Source: Lentisphaerae bacterium WC36
GTDB lineage: Bacteria > Verrucomicrobiota > Lentisphaeria > Victivallales > SZUA-371
Assembly: GCA_020683205.1 (NCBI GenBank)
Contig: CP085689.1
Coordinates: forward strand, 2,598,230 to 2,662,229
Length of the DNA stretch: 64,000 nucleotides
Reading direction: 5' to 3'
Shown: in pieces, positions 1-8,575 of the stretch
Layout of the letters: each line of letters starts with the position of its first letter
How positions within the stretch are numbered: position 1 is the stretch's first letter
Translations under genes and position numbers: made by a program
The notes under the pieces: generated by a model
Databases searched by the model: none
What the model was told of the DNA's origin: nothing
The model's input: the letters and a program-made list of their open reading frames with translations, nothing else

Positions 1-205
1 CAAATAGAAAATGTTGACAAATAGCAATATAGCTCATTTTTTTGAAATTTAAATATCATCTTTAAAAAAATATTCATTTTTACGTTTAATAATAAGTTTT
101 TTTTACTAGCAATAAACTTCAATAGACTATATAGTAAATTTAAGTTAAATTAGCATTATTTTGAACATTTTAAACATGTGTCAAATAAGATAAAACAATC
201 TAAAA
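1..205. other. AT-rich upstream region of the mla operon
   Basis: No gene is supported here. The stretch is almost entirely A/T with homopolymer runs. A TATAGT hexamer at 130-135 could be a -10 box for the downstream transporter operon, but no convincing -35 lies 16-18 bases upstream. A TTGACA at 14-19 has no partner. The true promoter is left open. Confidence 0.4.
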
Positions 206-1027
206 ATGGTATTCATGAAAAAAAGCGCACTATTATTTTTTGAAAACGTTGGCAATATCACTAGCGATCTGACTAGCCAAGTCACCTCGCTAGTGCGGTT
301 TATTGCCGCAGTATTTTTTTCTTTAGGAGCAGCAGTACGCCACCCCAAGAAAGTGCGTTGGCATGAAACGATTTACTATATTAATATGTGTGGTAGCGAT
401 GCCTTGGGCATTGTAATACTACTATGTTATTTGATGGGGCTAATTACAGCTTACCAAAGTATTGTCCAACTCCATAAATTTGGTGCTGATATTGAATTAA
501 CTGTTTTAATGAATGTTGCCGTTTGCAAAGAGCTAGCTGCTTTAATGGTGGCAATAATTTCAACAGGAAGAGCAGGATCTGCTTTTGCAGCAGAGATTGG
601 AACAATGAAAATTAATGATGAAATCAATGCACTTAAAACTTTAGGCTTATCACCTGAGCGTTTTTTAATTACTCCAAAAATTATTGCAATGTGCCTGGTT
701 GGTCCAATTTTGACTGTATTTGGAATGTATGCAGCATTAATTGCAGGAGTTGTCGTTGCAAAAACATTTTCAGATATACCAGTTGAAACTTATGTTACGA
801 CTTCAATAAATTACTTGAAACCACGTTGGATTTTTGAAGGAATGGTAAAATCGTTGGTCTATTCTTTTCTAATCGCCTCAATTGGTTGTGAGAAAGGATT
901 TGCATCTCAAAATGACTCAAAGGGAGTTGGTCGTTCTACAACATCAGCAGTAGTCAGCGGAATTTTTTGGATTGTAGTTGCAAATGCGATTATAACTTAT
1001 ATCTTTATGAAAATATTTGCTAAATAA
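206..1027 (+). CDS. mlaE: MlaE-family ABC transporter permease
   Basis: Inner-membrane permease of the Mla-type ABC system that moves phospholipids between inner and outer membrane (or, in other lineages, imports hydrophobic compounds). The 273-residue product has the family's length and several membrane segments from about residue 65 onward. It carries the conserved cytoplasmic block GRAGSAFAAEIG (121-132) followed by INDEINAL (136-143), typical of the MlaE/DUF140 family. The ATG at 206 and a second ATG at 215 are both possible; neither has a good ribosome site. The next two genes encode the matching ATPase and MCE-domain protein with 20-30 base gaps, so the three form an operon. No mlaB or mlaC gene is nearby. 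Confidence 0.93.
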   Translation: MVFMKKSALLFFENVGNITSDLTSQVTSLVRFIAAVFFSLGAAVRHPKKVRWHETIYYINMCGSDALGIVILLCYLMGLITAYQSIVQLHKFGADIELTVLMNVAVCKELAALMVAIISTGRAGSAFAAEIGTMKINDEINALKTLGLSPERFLITPKIIAMCLVGPILTVFGMYAALIAGVVVAKTFSDIPVETYVTTSINYLKPRWIFEGMVKSLVYSFLIASIGCEKGFASQNDSKGVGRSTTSAVVSGIFWIVVANAIITYIFMKIFAK

Positions 1028-1048
1028 CTATGGGAAGGAATTAGGTAA

Positions 1049-1819
1049 ATGATTATGAAACAAAAACAAAGGCCTGTAATAAAGGTTGAAAATGTCACAA
1101 TTGGCTACGGTAATAATATAGTTTTAAATAATATTAACTTTGAAGTTAAACAAGGTGAAATATTTGCTATTATGGGTGGTTCTGGTTGTGGTAAGACAAC
1201 TTTATTAAAAAATATTATTGGCCTATATAAACCATTTTCTGGAGATATTAAAATTTATGGAAAGAGCATGCTAAAAGCATCTAAGCATGAACAACAACTA
1301 CTACTACAACAATTTGGAGTAACATATCAAGAAGGCGCATTATTTGGAGCGATGACATTAGCCGAAAACGTAGCGCTTCCTTTAGAAGAATTTACTGATT
1401 ATTCTCAAGAAAAAATTGCTAAAATTGTTAATGAAAAATTAAAAATTGTCGATCTAGAAGGTTTTAATGACTATATGCCAAGCGAATTAAGCGGTGGAAT
1501 GAAAAAACGTGCAGGAGTAGCTAGAGCATTGGCGCTGGAGCCAAAACTACTATTTTTTGATGAACCATCGGCAGGACTAGACCCTATAACTTCGGCAGAT
1601 TTTGATAGTTTGATTATGAATCTACGGGATAAATTAGATACAACAATTGTAATTGTAACACATGAACTAGATAGCATTTTTACGGTATCTGACCGAGTAA
1701 TTATGTTAGATCAGCGTACAAAAGGAATTATCGCTGAAGGCGATGTTCACAAATTAAAACAAGAGTGCCACAACGAATGGGTACAAGAATTTTTGAGTCG
1801 AAAAGGGTTAAAAGTATAA
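1049..1819 (+). CDS. mlaF: MlaF-family ABC transporter ATP-binding protein
   Basis: ATPase that drives the MlaE permease encoded just upstream. All ABC motifs are visible: Walker A GGSGCGKT (43-50), Q-loop Gln94, signature LSGGMKKR (147-154), Walker B LLFFDEP (167-173) and the switch His205. Length (256) is typical of MlaF. The signature with MKKR rather than QQQR is characteristic of this subfamily. A GGAAGGA run lies upstream; the ATG at 1049 or that at 1055 could be used. It sits between mlaE and mlaD with short gaps, so co-transcription is expected. Confidence 0.95.
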   Translation: MIMKQKQRPVIKVENVTIGYGNNIVLNNINFEVKQGEIFAIMGGSGCGKTTLLKNIIGLYKPFSGDIKIYGKSMLKASKHEQQLLLQQFGVTYQEGALFGAMTLAENVALPLEEFTDYSQEKIAKIVNEKLKIVDLEGFNDYMPSELSGGMKKRAGVARALALEPKLLFFDEPSAGLDPITSADFDSLIMNLRDKLDTTIVIVTHELDSIFTVSDRVIMLDQRTKGIIAEGDVHKLKQECHNEWVQEFLSRKGLKV

Positions 1820-1849
1820 AGCTACGCTAATAATGGAGCAAAAATAATA

Positions 1850-2851
1850 ATGGAAAATTTAAGTAAAGTTAAACTAGGAATATTTGTAACAGTAGGAATT
1901 GCACTTTTTTCGATTCTAATATTCTATGTTTCCGTAAAACAACTAATTCAACCCCACGCAAGGTTGGTGACCATTTTTAAGGAGTCAGTCCAAGGCCTTG
2001 AAAAAGGTTCTCAAGTAAAATACAAAGGGGTAACCATTGGTTCAGTTAGCGATATTTTTATTATGACGTCAAATGAACAACATTTAATTCAAGTTGAAAT
2101 GAAAATTAATTTTGACTCATTACACTCAAGCGACACAAAACAACTAGCAAAAATGTTTGGGGATTTTATCCAAAAAGAGCGAAAACGCGGTCTGCGTTGT
2201 CGTTTAGAATTTGCCGGTATAACAGGGCAAAAATATATTGAAATGGATTATTTTGACGGCATCCCTAATTCACCAATGGAAGAATTAGCTCTAATTAACA
2301 GCAAAGATCGGCAATATTATTTACCATCTACTAGATCTGTTTTCAAAGGGTTAATTAGTCAATTAACCAGATCATTAAATAATATAGCGAAGATAGATTT
2401 CCACGGTATTAGTAAAGATTTACATAAATCAATACAGTCTGCTGATAAGTTAATTAATAGCCCAGAAATTTCACGTATTGTTGCAGAACTACAAAAATCG
2501 AGTCAAAATTTAACAGCTATCCTAGAAAAAGCAAATCAAGCATTTGATGCAAAAGATATTCGTGAAATCCTAAGTGAAATAAATGATTTAATTAAAGAAA
2601 CTGATTCTCTAATTACTATTGCAAAAAAAGACTTAAAAAGAGCTCAAATTGGTAAAACAACTGAGAGTTTTCGTAATGCGGCAAATGCAGTCACTACTTC
2701 AAAAGAAGATGTGACATATTTATTAAAACAAATAGAGCAAACAGTTGCGTCTTTAAACGAATTAATTAACAAAATAAACGATGACCCTTCGTCATTAATA
2801 AGAGGAAAACAGACATCTCCAGCACTTAAAGAGGTTCAAAACAGCAATTAA
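1850..2851 (+). CDS. mlaD: MCE-domain (MlaD-like) periplasmic lipid-binding protein
   Basis: Membrane-anchored, periplasm-facing subunit of the Mla-type transporter. One N-terminal membrane segment (about 9-28) is followed by an MCE domain with the family block GLEKGSQVKYKGVTIGSV (49-66). The remaining ~200 residues are helical and charged, ending in a Ser/Asn-rich tail; this C-terminal part is longer than in E. coli MlaD and resembles the longer MCE proteins of other phyla. GGAG at 1835-1838 lies 11 bases before the ATG. It is the last gene of the mlaEFD operon. Confidence 0.9.
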   Translation: MENLSKVKLGIFVTVGIALFSILIFYVSVKQLIQPHARLVTIFKESVQGLEKGSQVKYKGVTIGSVSDIFIMTSNEQHLIQVEMKINFDSLHSSDTKQLAKMFGDFIQKERKRGLRCRLEFAGITGQKYIEMDYFDGIPNSPMEELALINSKDRQYYLPSTRSVFKGLISQLTRSLNNIAKIDFHGISKDLHKSIQSADKLINSPEISRIVAELQKSSQNLTAILEKANQAFDAKDIREILSEINDLIKETDSLITIAKKDLKRAQIGKTTESFRNAANAVTTSKEDVTYLLKQIEQTVASLNELINKINDDPSSLIRGKQTSPALKEVQNSN

Positions 2852-2882
2852 CCAAACATAAAATTTATAAAAAAAGTTGTAT

Positions 2883-2910
2883 TTGCAACAAAAAACATTT
2901 ATCTTATAAA
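2883..2910 (+). promoter_or_regulatory. Predicted promoter of hisB
   Basis: TTGCAA (2883-2888), 16-base spacer, TATAAA (2905-2910). It lies in the 85-base gap after mlaD and would give a leader of about 20 bases before the hisB ribosome site AAAGGG. Sequence match only. Confidence 0.38.
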
Positions 2911-2936
2911 AATGACTAATTTAAAGGGTAAATAAA

Positions 2937-3536
2937 ATGAGCGAAAATATTTCACGTATCGGCGAAGTGATAAGAGCAACTAAAGAAACCGATATTTATG
3001 TTAAAATAAACCTTGATGGCACAGGCGAAAGTGTCATTGATACTGGTATCCCATTTATGGATCATATGTTAACACTTTTTGCAAAGCATGGCTTTTTTGC
3101 CTTAGAGGTAAAAGCGAAAGGTGACCTTGAAATTGATTGTCACCATACAATGGAGGACTTAGCTTTAACTCTTGGAGAAGCAATTAATAAAGCATTAGGA
3201 GCCAAAGAGCAAATCAAACGTTATGGCAGTGCTATATTACCAATGGATGAAGCACTAGCTTTAGTGGCATTAGATTTATCTAATCGTCCATACTTGGTTT
3301 ACGATGTTGAACCACCACGTGATTACATTAAAGAACTGGATACTGCTTTATTTAAAGAATTTTTCCAAGCTTTAAGCGTAAAATGCGGTATGAATTTACA
3401 TATCAAAATGTTAAGCGGTTCTGAAGTTCACCATATTTTTGAATGTATCTTCAAAGCTTTAGCAAAAGCTCTTGACGCCGCGACTACTAAAGATCCTAGA
3501 GTCAAAGGAGTACTATCGACAAAGGGAACTTTATAA
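2937..3536 (+). CDS. hisB: Imidazoleglycerol-phosphate dehydratase
   Basis: Dehydrates imidazole-glycerol phosphate to imidazole-acetol phosphate, the sixth step of histidine synthesis, using a di-manganese site. The 199-residue protein is the stand-alone dehydratase (not the bifunctional enterobacterial form). Metal-binding signatures are intact: MDHM (41-44), DCHHTMED (67-74) and EVHHIFE (163-169). The start has AAAGGG seven bases upstream. No other his genes are in the window, so the pathway genes are dispersed. The gene ends in its own terminator. Confidence 0.97.
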   Translation: MSENISRIGEVIRATKETDIYVKINLDGTGESVIDTGIPFMDHMLTLFAKHGFFALEVKAKGDLEIDCHHTMEDLALTLGEAINKALGAKEQIKRYGSAILPMDEALALVALDLSNRPYLVYDVEPPRDYIKELDTALFKEFFQALSVKCGMNLHIKMLSGSEVHHIFECIFKALAKALDAATTKDPRVKGVLSTKGTL

Positions 3537-3557
3537 AATTATTAAATCATATTTTCT

Positions 3558-3597
3558 AGCACTAAGTAAAAGTTATTTTTATTTAGTGCTTTTTTAT
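3558..3597 (+). terminator. Rho-independent terminator of hisB
   Basis: AGCACTAA (3558-3565) pairs with TTAGTGCT (3583-3590); the arms can extend through further A-U pairs, and a T run follows. Lies 21 bases after the hisB stop. Confidence 0.75.
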
Positions 3598-3608
3598 ATT
3601 TTCATAAA

Positions 3609-3647
3609 AAAAATCGTCTCTAATTATAAAAATTGGAGACGATTTTT
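3609..3647. terminator. Bidirectional terminator between hisB and oadB
   Basis: A perfect 12-bp inverted repeat, AAAAATCGTCTC (3609-3620) with GAGACGATTTTT (3636-3647). It has T-rich flanks in both orientations and separates convergent transcription of hisB and the oad operon. Confidence 0.7.
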
Positions 3648-3654
3648 GAATTAT

Positions 3655-3689
3655 AAAATTAACAAAACTATAAAAGATTTGTTAATTTT
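3655..3689 (-). terminator. AT-rich hairpin just after the oadB stop
   Basis: AAAATTAACAAA (3655-3666) pairs with TTTGTTAATTTT (3678-3689), a perfect 12-bp stem starting eight bases past the oadB stop. The stem is nearly all A/T, so it may act with the stronger hairpin at 3609-3647 rather than alone. Confidence 0.45.
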
Positions 3690-3696
3690 ATATATC

Positions 3697-5328
3697 TTAC
3701 GTTAATGCATTCAATAGAATACCAGCTGCCACTGCTGAACCAATTACACCAGCAACATTTGGTCCCATCGCGTGCATCAACAGGAAGTTTTGTGGATTAT
3801 CTTCTAAACCAACCTTATTGACAACACGTGCCGCCATAGGAACTGCTGATACACCAGCCGCACCAATTAAAGGATTGATTTTTTTACCACTCAAGAACCA
3901 CATTACTTGACCAAAAATAACACCAGTTCCTGTACCTACACAGAATGCAGCTAAACCAAGAACTAAGATACCTAAAGTTTGGAAATTCAAGAATGCCGCA
4001 GCATTTAGTTTTGAACCAACCGATAAACCTAAGAAGATTGTCACAATGTTAATTAAGTCATTTGAAGCAGTGTTACTTAAACGCTCAACTACACCACATT
4101 CTTTCATTAAGTTACCAAACATAAGCATACCAATCAATGGTGCCGCATCTGGCAATAAGAATGCGCATAGCAATGTAACAGCAACAGGGAAGCAAATCTT
4201 CTCAACTTTTGAAACATGACGAAGCTGAGTCATTTTTACTTTACGTTGCTCTTTAGTTGTGAATAACTTCATAATCGGAGGCTGAATAATTGGAACCAAC
4301 GCCATATATGAATATGCCGCTACCGCAATCGCACCCAATAAGTGTGGAGCCAACTTACTTGTTAAATAAATACTTGTTGGACCATCAGCACCACCAATAA
4401 TACCAATTGAAGCTGCTTCTTTTAATGTAAATTCTACCCAGCCAACATTCGTTAATAAAACCGCACCAATTAAAGCACCAAAAATACCAAACTGAGCAGC
4501 AGCACCTAATAAAGCTGTTTTTGGGTTAGCAATCAATGGACCGAAGTCAGTCATCGCACCAACACCCATGAAAATAATTAATGGGAATACACCAGTTTTA
4601 ATACCAACATAGTATACCATACCTAATAAGCCATCAGGTCCATCAATACCAGCCATTGGGATATTTGCTAAAATTGCACCAAAACCAATTGGAACAAGCA
4701 ATAAAGGCTCAAAACCTTTGAAAATAGCTAAATATAATAATACAATACCAACAAACATCATAATCAAACGACCTGCACCTAAGTGCCAATTTGATTTAAA
4801 ATCAGCGTTTGTTGTACGAATAATATCATAGATACCTGTACTATGCCACAGGTTAGTTAACATCACAGAAAACTTTAAGTCGTTAGCTTGAGTATCTTTT
4901 TCTTTTGAATCATGAATCACCGTTGGAACACTGTATGTATACAAAAAATTACCAGCTTCTAACTGACATTTTGTTTTAACAAGTTTACCAATTGAGATAA
5001 TTTTACTAGCTGCACTTAAACGCAATGTACCTTTACTACGATCTTTTGGAGATAAAATCATTAACTCACGGTAACCATTGTAAGTTTGACCTTCCAAGAA
5101 AGATACACTATAAACAATAGCAGGCTTATGCCAAGTATAATAAACAGCTTTTACGCCATTACCTATGTCTTTTGTAAATGTCAGATTATTAGCATGATCA
5201 GCAAGTTCTTGCTCACTTAAAGTTGGAGCAGAAACAGTTGCATCAGGACCAGCTAATGCTGTCGTGTTAAACACAACAGCACTAACAAATACAAACATTG
5301 CTATTAATAATAATTTCAATGAACGCAT
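3697..5328 (-). CDS. oadB: Sodium-pumping oxaloacetate decarboxylase beta subunit with exported N-terminal extension
   Basis: Membrane subunit that decarboxylates carboxybiotin and couples this to Na+ export. The OadB domain spans about residues 158-543 and carries the conserved block [11 protein letters not shown] (312-322); Asp315 corresponds to the Na+-site aspartate of the family. OadB proteins usually run about 375-435 residues and begin at the equivalent of residue 158. Here the protein starts with a signal-peptide-like segment (1-26, ending TALA) and a further ~130 residues that I do not recognise, so the extension should face the periplasm. It lies five bases after oadA in the oadG-oadA-oadB operon. 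The paired substrate could be oxaloacetate or another biotin-enzyme product. Confidence 0.9.
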   Translation of the reverse strand: MRSLKLLLIAMFVFVSAVVFNTTALAGPDATVSAPTLSEQELADHANNLTFTKDIGNGVKAVYYTWHKPAIVYSVSFLEGQTYNGYRELMILSPKDRSKGTLRLSAASKIISIGKLVKTKCQLEAGNFLYTYSVPTVIHDSKEKDTQANDLKFSVMLTNLWHSTGIYDIIRTTNADFKSNWHLGAGRLIMMFVGIVLLYLAIFKGFEPLLLVPIGFGAILANIPMAGIDGPDGLLGMVYYVGIKTGVFPLIIFMGVGAMTDFGPLIANPKTALLGAAAQFGIFGALIGAVLLTNVGWVEFTLKEAASIGIIGGADGPTSIYLTSKLAPHLLGAIAVAAYSYMALVPIIQPPIMKLFTTKEQRKVKMTQLRHVSKVEKICFPVAVTLLCAFLLPDAAPLIGMLMFGNLMKECGVVERLSNTASNDLINIVTIFLGLSVGSKLNAAAFLNFQTLGILVLGLAAFCVGTGTGVIFGQVMWFLSGKKINPLIGAAGVSAVPMAARVVNKVGLEDNPQNFLLMHAMGPNVAGVIGSAVAAGILLNALT

Positions 5329-5333
5329 TTTAA

Positions 5334-7112
5334 TTACACCTCTAAAACGATTAATACATCGCCAGGATTAACTTTCTGTCCTTTCTCAACACAAATTTGA
5401 GAAACTGTACCAGCACAAGGAGCAGAAACAGGAGTTTCCATTTTCATTGCTTCAACAGTTACTAGAACATCACCTTCAGCTACAACATCACCAACTGCAA
5501 CATTACAACCTAAAACTGTTGATGGCATTGGAGCTACAACATCTTCAGTGTTACCGCTTGCTGCTGGAGCTGCTGCTGCCGCTGGAGCCGCCGCTGCTGC
5601 TGGTGCTACGCTTGTACCAGCTGGACCAACGTGAACATTAAAAGTTTTACCTTCAACAGTCACTGAGTAATCACCGCTTTCTGCTGGTGCTGCTGCTTTT
5701 ACTTCGTCTTCTTTGTAACGTACGCCGTTTGGCATTTCACCATTTAAGAAATCTAAACCTTTATCGCCACATGTAGAAACGATGAAAATATTCTCATCGG
5801 TTACTTCTAAGTTAGCAGCTTTTAATTTATCAGTAGCAGGTTTAATACCTAAGTTTTCATTTTTATCATTGATGTCATGTACGTCTTCAGTAGTTGGCTC
5901 TAAACCTAATTGATCAGAAGCTAATTTTACAATCTCAGCATCTGGAGTTGCTGGAGTTGCTCCGAAATAACCTAATACCATTTTACCATAACCTTCAGTA
6001 ATTTTCTTCCATTTACCTTGAGTTACATTAGCAAATGCTTGTTGGAAATAGAATTGAGAAACAGGAGTTACAGAAGTACCGAAACCACCTTTTGCTACAA
6101 CTTCTTGCATTTCTGCAATTACTTGTGGGTATAAATCTAAACAGTTGTTATCACGCATCATTTGAGTGTTAGCTGTTAAAGCACCACCTGGCATTGGGCT
6201 GAATGGGATAATTGGGTTAACTTCTGTTGCTTCTGGAGGTAAGAAGTATTTATCCATGCAGTCTGTGAATACGCGTTCAGCTTCAATAATCTTATCGATA
6301 TCAATATCTAATTTGTAGTCAGTACCACGTAAACGATGCCACATTGTTAAGATATCTGGCTGACAAGTACCGCCTGAAGCAGGTTTCATAGCTAAGTCAA
6401 TGCAATCACAACCAGCTTCAATAGCAGCCATGTAACAAGATGTACCCATACCAGCTGTTTCATGTGTATGAACATGAATGCTAACTTCTGAAGGTAAAAT
6501 TTTACGAGCTTGTTTAATTGTCTCATAGATAACTGCTGGAGTAGCTGTACCTGAAGCATCTTTGAATGCTACGCTATCAAACGGAATTTCAGCATCTAAG
6601 ATTTGTTTTAGACGATCAACGTAGAACTCTGGAGTATGAGCATATTTTTCATTTAAGCCTGGAGGTAATCCCATTAATGTAACAGTTACTTGGTGATTTA
6701 AACCAGCAGCTTTAATTCTGCTACCACTGTATGCTAAGTTACGAACGTCATTTAATGCGTCGAAGTTACGAATTGTGCTAACACCATGTTTTTTGAACAT
6801 TTTAGCATGTAAGTCAATGATTTCGCGACATTGAGAAATCAAACCTACAACGTTAGCACCACGTGATAAAGTTTGTAACTCTGCATCTGGACCGGTCACT
6901 TCACGAATTTTGTCCATCATATCGAATGCATCTTCTTGACAGTAGAAATATAAACTTTGGAAACGAGCACCACCACCCATTTCAAAGTAGTTTGTACCAG
7001 CAGCTTTTGCAGCTTCGATAGCTGGTAAGAAATCTTCAGTTTTTACGCGAGCTCCGTAACATGATTGGAATCCATCACGGAAAGACGTGTCCATAAATTT
7101 AATAGTCTTCAT
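5334..7112 (-). CDS. oadA: Biotin-containing carboxyltransferase subunit (OadA / pyruvate carboxylase subunit B type)
   Basis: Transfers the carboxyl group between oxaloacetate (or a related acid) and biotin. The HMGL-like carboxyltransferase barrel occupies about 1-300, with metal ligand Asp13 (FRDG), the carbamylated-lysine candidate Lys184 (FKDASG) and the two histidines of HVHTHETAG (His215, His217). The conserved carboxylase region follows (MPGGAL 307-312), then a Pro/Ala-rich linker (about 501-519) and a C-terminal biotinyl domain with EAMKMET, biotin site Lys557, 35 residues from the end. The barrel motifs look closer to pyruvate carboxylase (HTHxTAG, CQPD) than to classical Klebsiella OadA. 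Being next to oadG and oadB supports a Na+-pump role. A stem-loop separates it from oadG. Confidence 0.9.
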   Translation of the reverse strand: MKTIKFMDTSFRDGFQSCYGARVKTEDFLPAIEAAKAAGTNYFEMGGGARFQSLYFYCQEDAFDMMDKIREVTGPDAELQTLSRGANVVGLISQCREIIDLHAKMFKKHGVSTIRNFDALNDVRNLAYSGSRIKAAGLNHQVTVTLMGLPPGLNEKYAHTPEFYVDRLKQILDAEIPFDSVAFKDASGTATPAVIYETIKQARKILPSEVSIHVHTHETAGMGTSCYMAAIEAGCDCIDLAMKPASGGTCQPDILTMWHRLRGTDYKLDIDIDKIIEAERVFTDCMDKYFLPPEATEVNPIIPFSPMPGGALTANTQMMRDNNCLDLYPQVIAEMQEVVAKGGFGTSVTPVSQFYFQQAFANVTQGKWKKITEGYGKMVLGYFGATPATPDAEIVKLASDQLGLEPTTEDVHDINDKNENLGIKPATDKLKAANLEVTDENIFIVSTCGDKGLDFLNGEMPNGVRYKEDEVKAAAPAESGDYSVTVEGKTFNVHVGPAGTSVAPAAAAAPAAAAAPAASGNTEDVVAPMPSTVLGCNVAVGDVVAEGDVLVTVEAMKMETPVSAPCAGTVSQICVEKGQKVNPGDVLIVLEV

Positions 7113-7183
7113 AATTTTTTGATCAAATCCTTAATTTTCTATCTAGATTAACTTTGTTGTTATATTTTAATCACTTTTACTTT

Positions 7184-7212
7184 TAATTAACCATATAGTT
7201 CGTGGTTAATTA
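7184..7212 (-). other. Intercistronic stem-loop between oadG and oadA
   Basis: TAATTAACCA (7184-7193) pairs perfectly with TGGTTAATTA (7203-7212), overlapping the oadG stop codon. In the transcribed direction the stem is followed by AAAAG, not a T run, so it does not look like a terminator. It could protect the upstream transcript end or affect subunit ratios. Confidence 0.5.
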
Positions 7213-7449
7213 CTTCTTTCTACTACGGTGCATATGAACTGCTGCTACTGCTGCTGCCATCAAAGTTTTATCTTCACTTTGAGTTGCTGCTTTTGCTGCA
7301 GGGCGAGCTACCGCTACTGCTGGTTCCTCTAAAAGGTGTGCGATTGGTTTAACCAATACTGCGATGCCTTTTACAAGGCCAATCAACAACACTAAGAATG
7401 CGAATACCGCACCCATACCAAGCGCCATCAATAAAAAACCTTCTTGCAT
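7210..7449 (-). CDS. oadG: Oxaloacetate decarboxylase gamma subunit
   Basis: Small membrane subunit that tethers OadA to OadB. The 79-residue product has a single N-terminal membrane helix (about 5-26) beginning MQEGFLLMALGMG, then an Ala/Val-rich linker and a basic His/Arg C-terminus (HMHRSRKK) like the Zn-binding tails of this family. AGGAG precedes the start. It is the first gene of the oadG-oadA-oadB operon on the minus strand, downstream of birA. Confidence 0.85.
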   Translation of the reverse strand: MQEGFLLMALGMGAVFAFLVLLIGLVKGIAVLVKPIAHLLEEPAVAVARPAAKAATQSEDKTLMAAAVAAVHMHRSRKK

Positions 7450-7602
7450 TTTTTTACTCCTAAAATTTTGTTATATTTTAAATTTGTTAAATATCAAATA
7501 CTTATGAGTATATTTTTTATATAAAAAAATACGGTTTCAATTTCTTGACAATTATTTTATATTTAATAAAAAAATATAAAATCACAAACAATTTATCGTA
7601 TT

Positions 7603-8415
7603 CTATGGAAATTGCAAATTTTTAATCGTTTCTTTTTGTATTTTTATGTCTCCACAGAGAATTATCTGCTCTTTTTGATCGATTTCAAAGATAATTTCCC
7701 CATTTTTTGTCAAATCTTTAACAATACCTTTTAGCGTATTGTTTTGCGCATCAACAATATCAATTTTTTGATTTAGCAATTTATTTTCTTTTCGCCATAA
7801 CTCATATAAAAGCTCTTGTGACCCTACCGTCAAATTAAAATAATCCTTAAAACATTCAGCAAATTCTGCAACGAGATCAGCAATCTGATAATTATTATCT
7901 CTTTCAGTAACAATTTTTAATGATGTAGCTGCTTGATCTAATTGAGCCAAATATTCCGAGGTTGAATTTATATTAATTCCCACGCCAATAACCAAGCCGT
8001 CGAGAGTATTATTTTTATTTAAAATACCTTCACATAAAATTCCTGAAATTTTTTTATAACCGCAATAAACATCATTAGGCCATTTCAACCACAACGGCAA
8101 CTCTTTCTTTTCACTAAAACTACGTAGTGTTTTAATTGTAGCCAAACCACAAATCCAAGTCACCATATGAATTGGAAATGGTGGATTCTTAACGACTATT
8201 GAAGCATAAACATTATCATTTTTAGGTGAAAGCCATGTACGGTTTAATCGTCCCCTACCCGCAGTCTGTTGCAGTGCATATGTTAAACTATAATTACCCA
8301 ATGAATCAAAATTATCTTTTACGTAACGATTCGTCGAGTCAACGCTTTCTAAACATTTTATTTCGATTGAGCCAATTGTATTTTTTTGAACCATAATTTT
8401 AATCGTTTTTGTCAT
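7603..8415 (-). CDS. birA: Biotin--protein ligase (no DNA-binding domain)
   Basis: Attaches biotin to carrier lysines. The 270-residue protein is a class I ligase with only the catalytic and C-terminal domains: GRGR (53-56) in the biotinyl-AMP loop, KWPND (111-115) and KISGIL (122-127). It lacks the helix-turn-helix of E. coli BirA, so it should not repress biotin genes. The start at 8415 has no clear ribosome site and a second ATG lies at 8394. It is 153 bases upstream of, and on the same strand as, the operon for a biotin-dependent decarboxylase, whose OadA is a likely client. Confidence 0.92.
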   Translation of the reverse strand: MTKTIKIMVQKNTIGSIEIKCLESVDSTNRYVKDNFDSLGNYSLTYALQQTAGRGRLNRTWLSPKNDNVYASIVVKNPPFPIHMVTWICGLATIKTLRSFSEKKELPLWLKWPNDVYCGYKKISGILCEGILNKNNTLDGLVIGVGININSTSEYLAQLDQAATSLKIVTERDNNYQIADLVAEFAECFKDYFNLTVGSQELLYELWRKENKLLNQKIDIVDAQNNTLKGIVKDLTKNGEIIFEIDQKEQIILCGDIKIQKETIKNLQFP

Positions 8416-8473
8416 TTTTACAGTTATTTAATAAAAAAAGAGTAATTAAATTTTAAAGAAAACACTTTTTTAT

Positions 8474-8502
8474 TTGCAAAGATTATTATATAGTGTTATA
8501 TA
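8474..8502 (+). promoter_or_regulatory. Predicted promoter of serA
   Basis: TTGCAA (8474-8479), 17-base spacer, TATATA (8497-8502), giving a leader of about 65 bases. Pattern match only. Confidence 0.33.
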
Positions 8503-8575
8503 AGAATCTCAAATTTTTTTTAAGTGATTTAAATAATAAAATTAATCTTTAATATAATTATAAGGAAGACTTAAA

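Noticed and set aside
14-33. TTGACA with TATAGC as a promoter at the window edge
   Set aside because: Spacing is only eight bases, far from 16-18.
3472-3705. 77-codon plus-strand frame overlapping the end of hisB
   Set aside because: It runs through two strong terminators and the oadB end, is Lys/Tyr/Ile-rich as expected of chance AT-rich frames, and has no ribosome site.
5447-5641. Leu/Gln/His-rich plus-strand frame inside oadA
   Set aside because: Antisense shadow of the Ala/Pro-rich linker and biotinyl domain; repetitive composition mirrors the GCT/GCA codons on the other strand.
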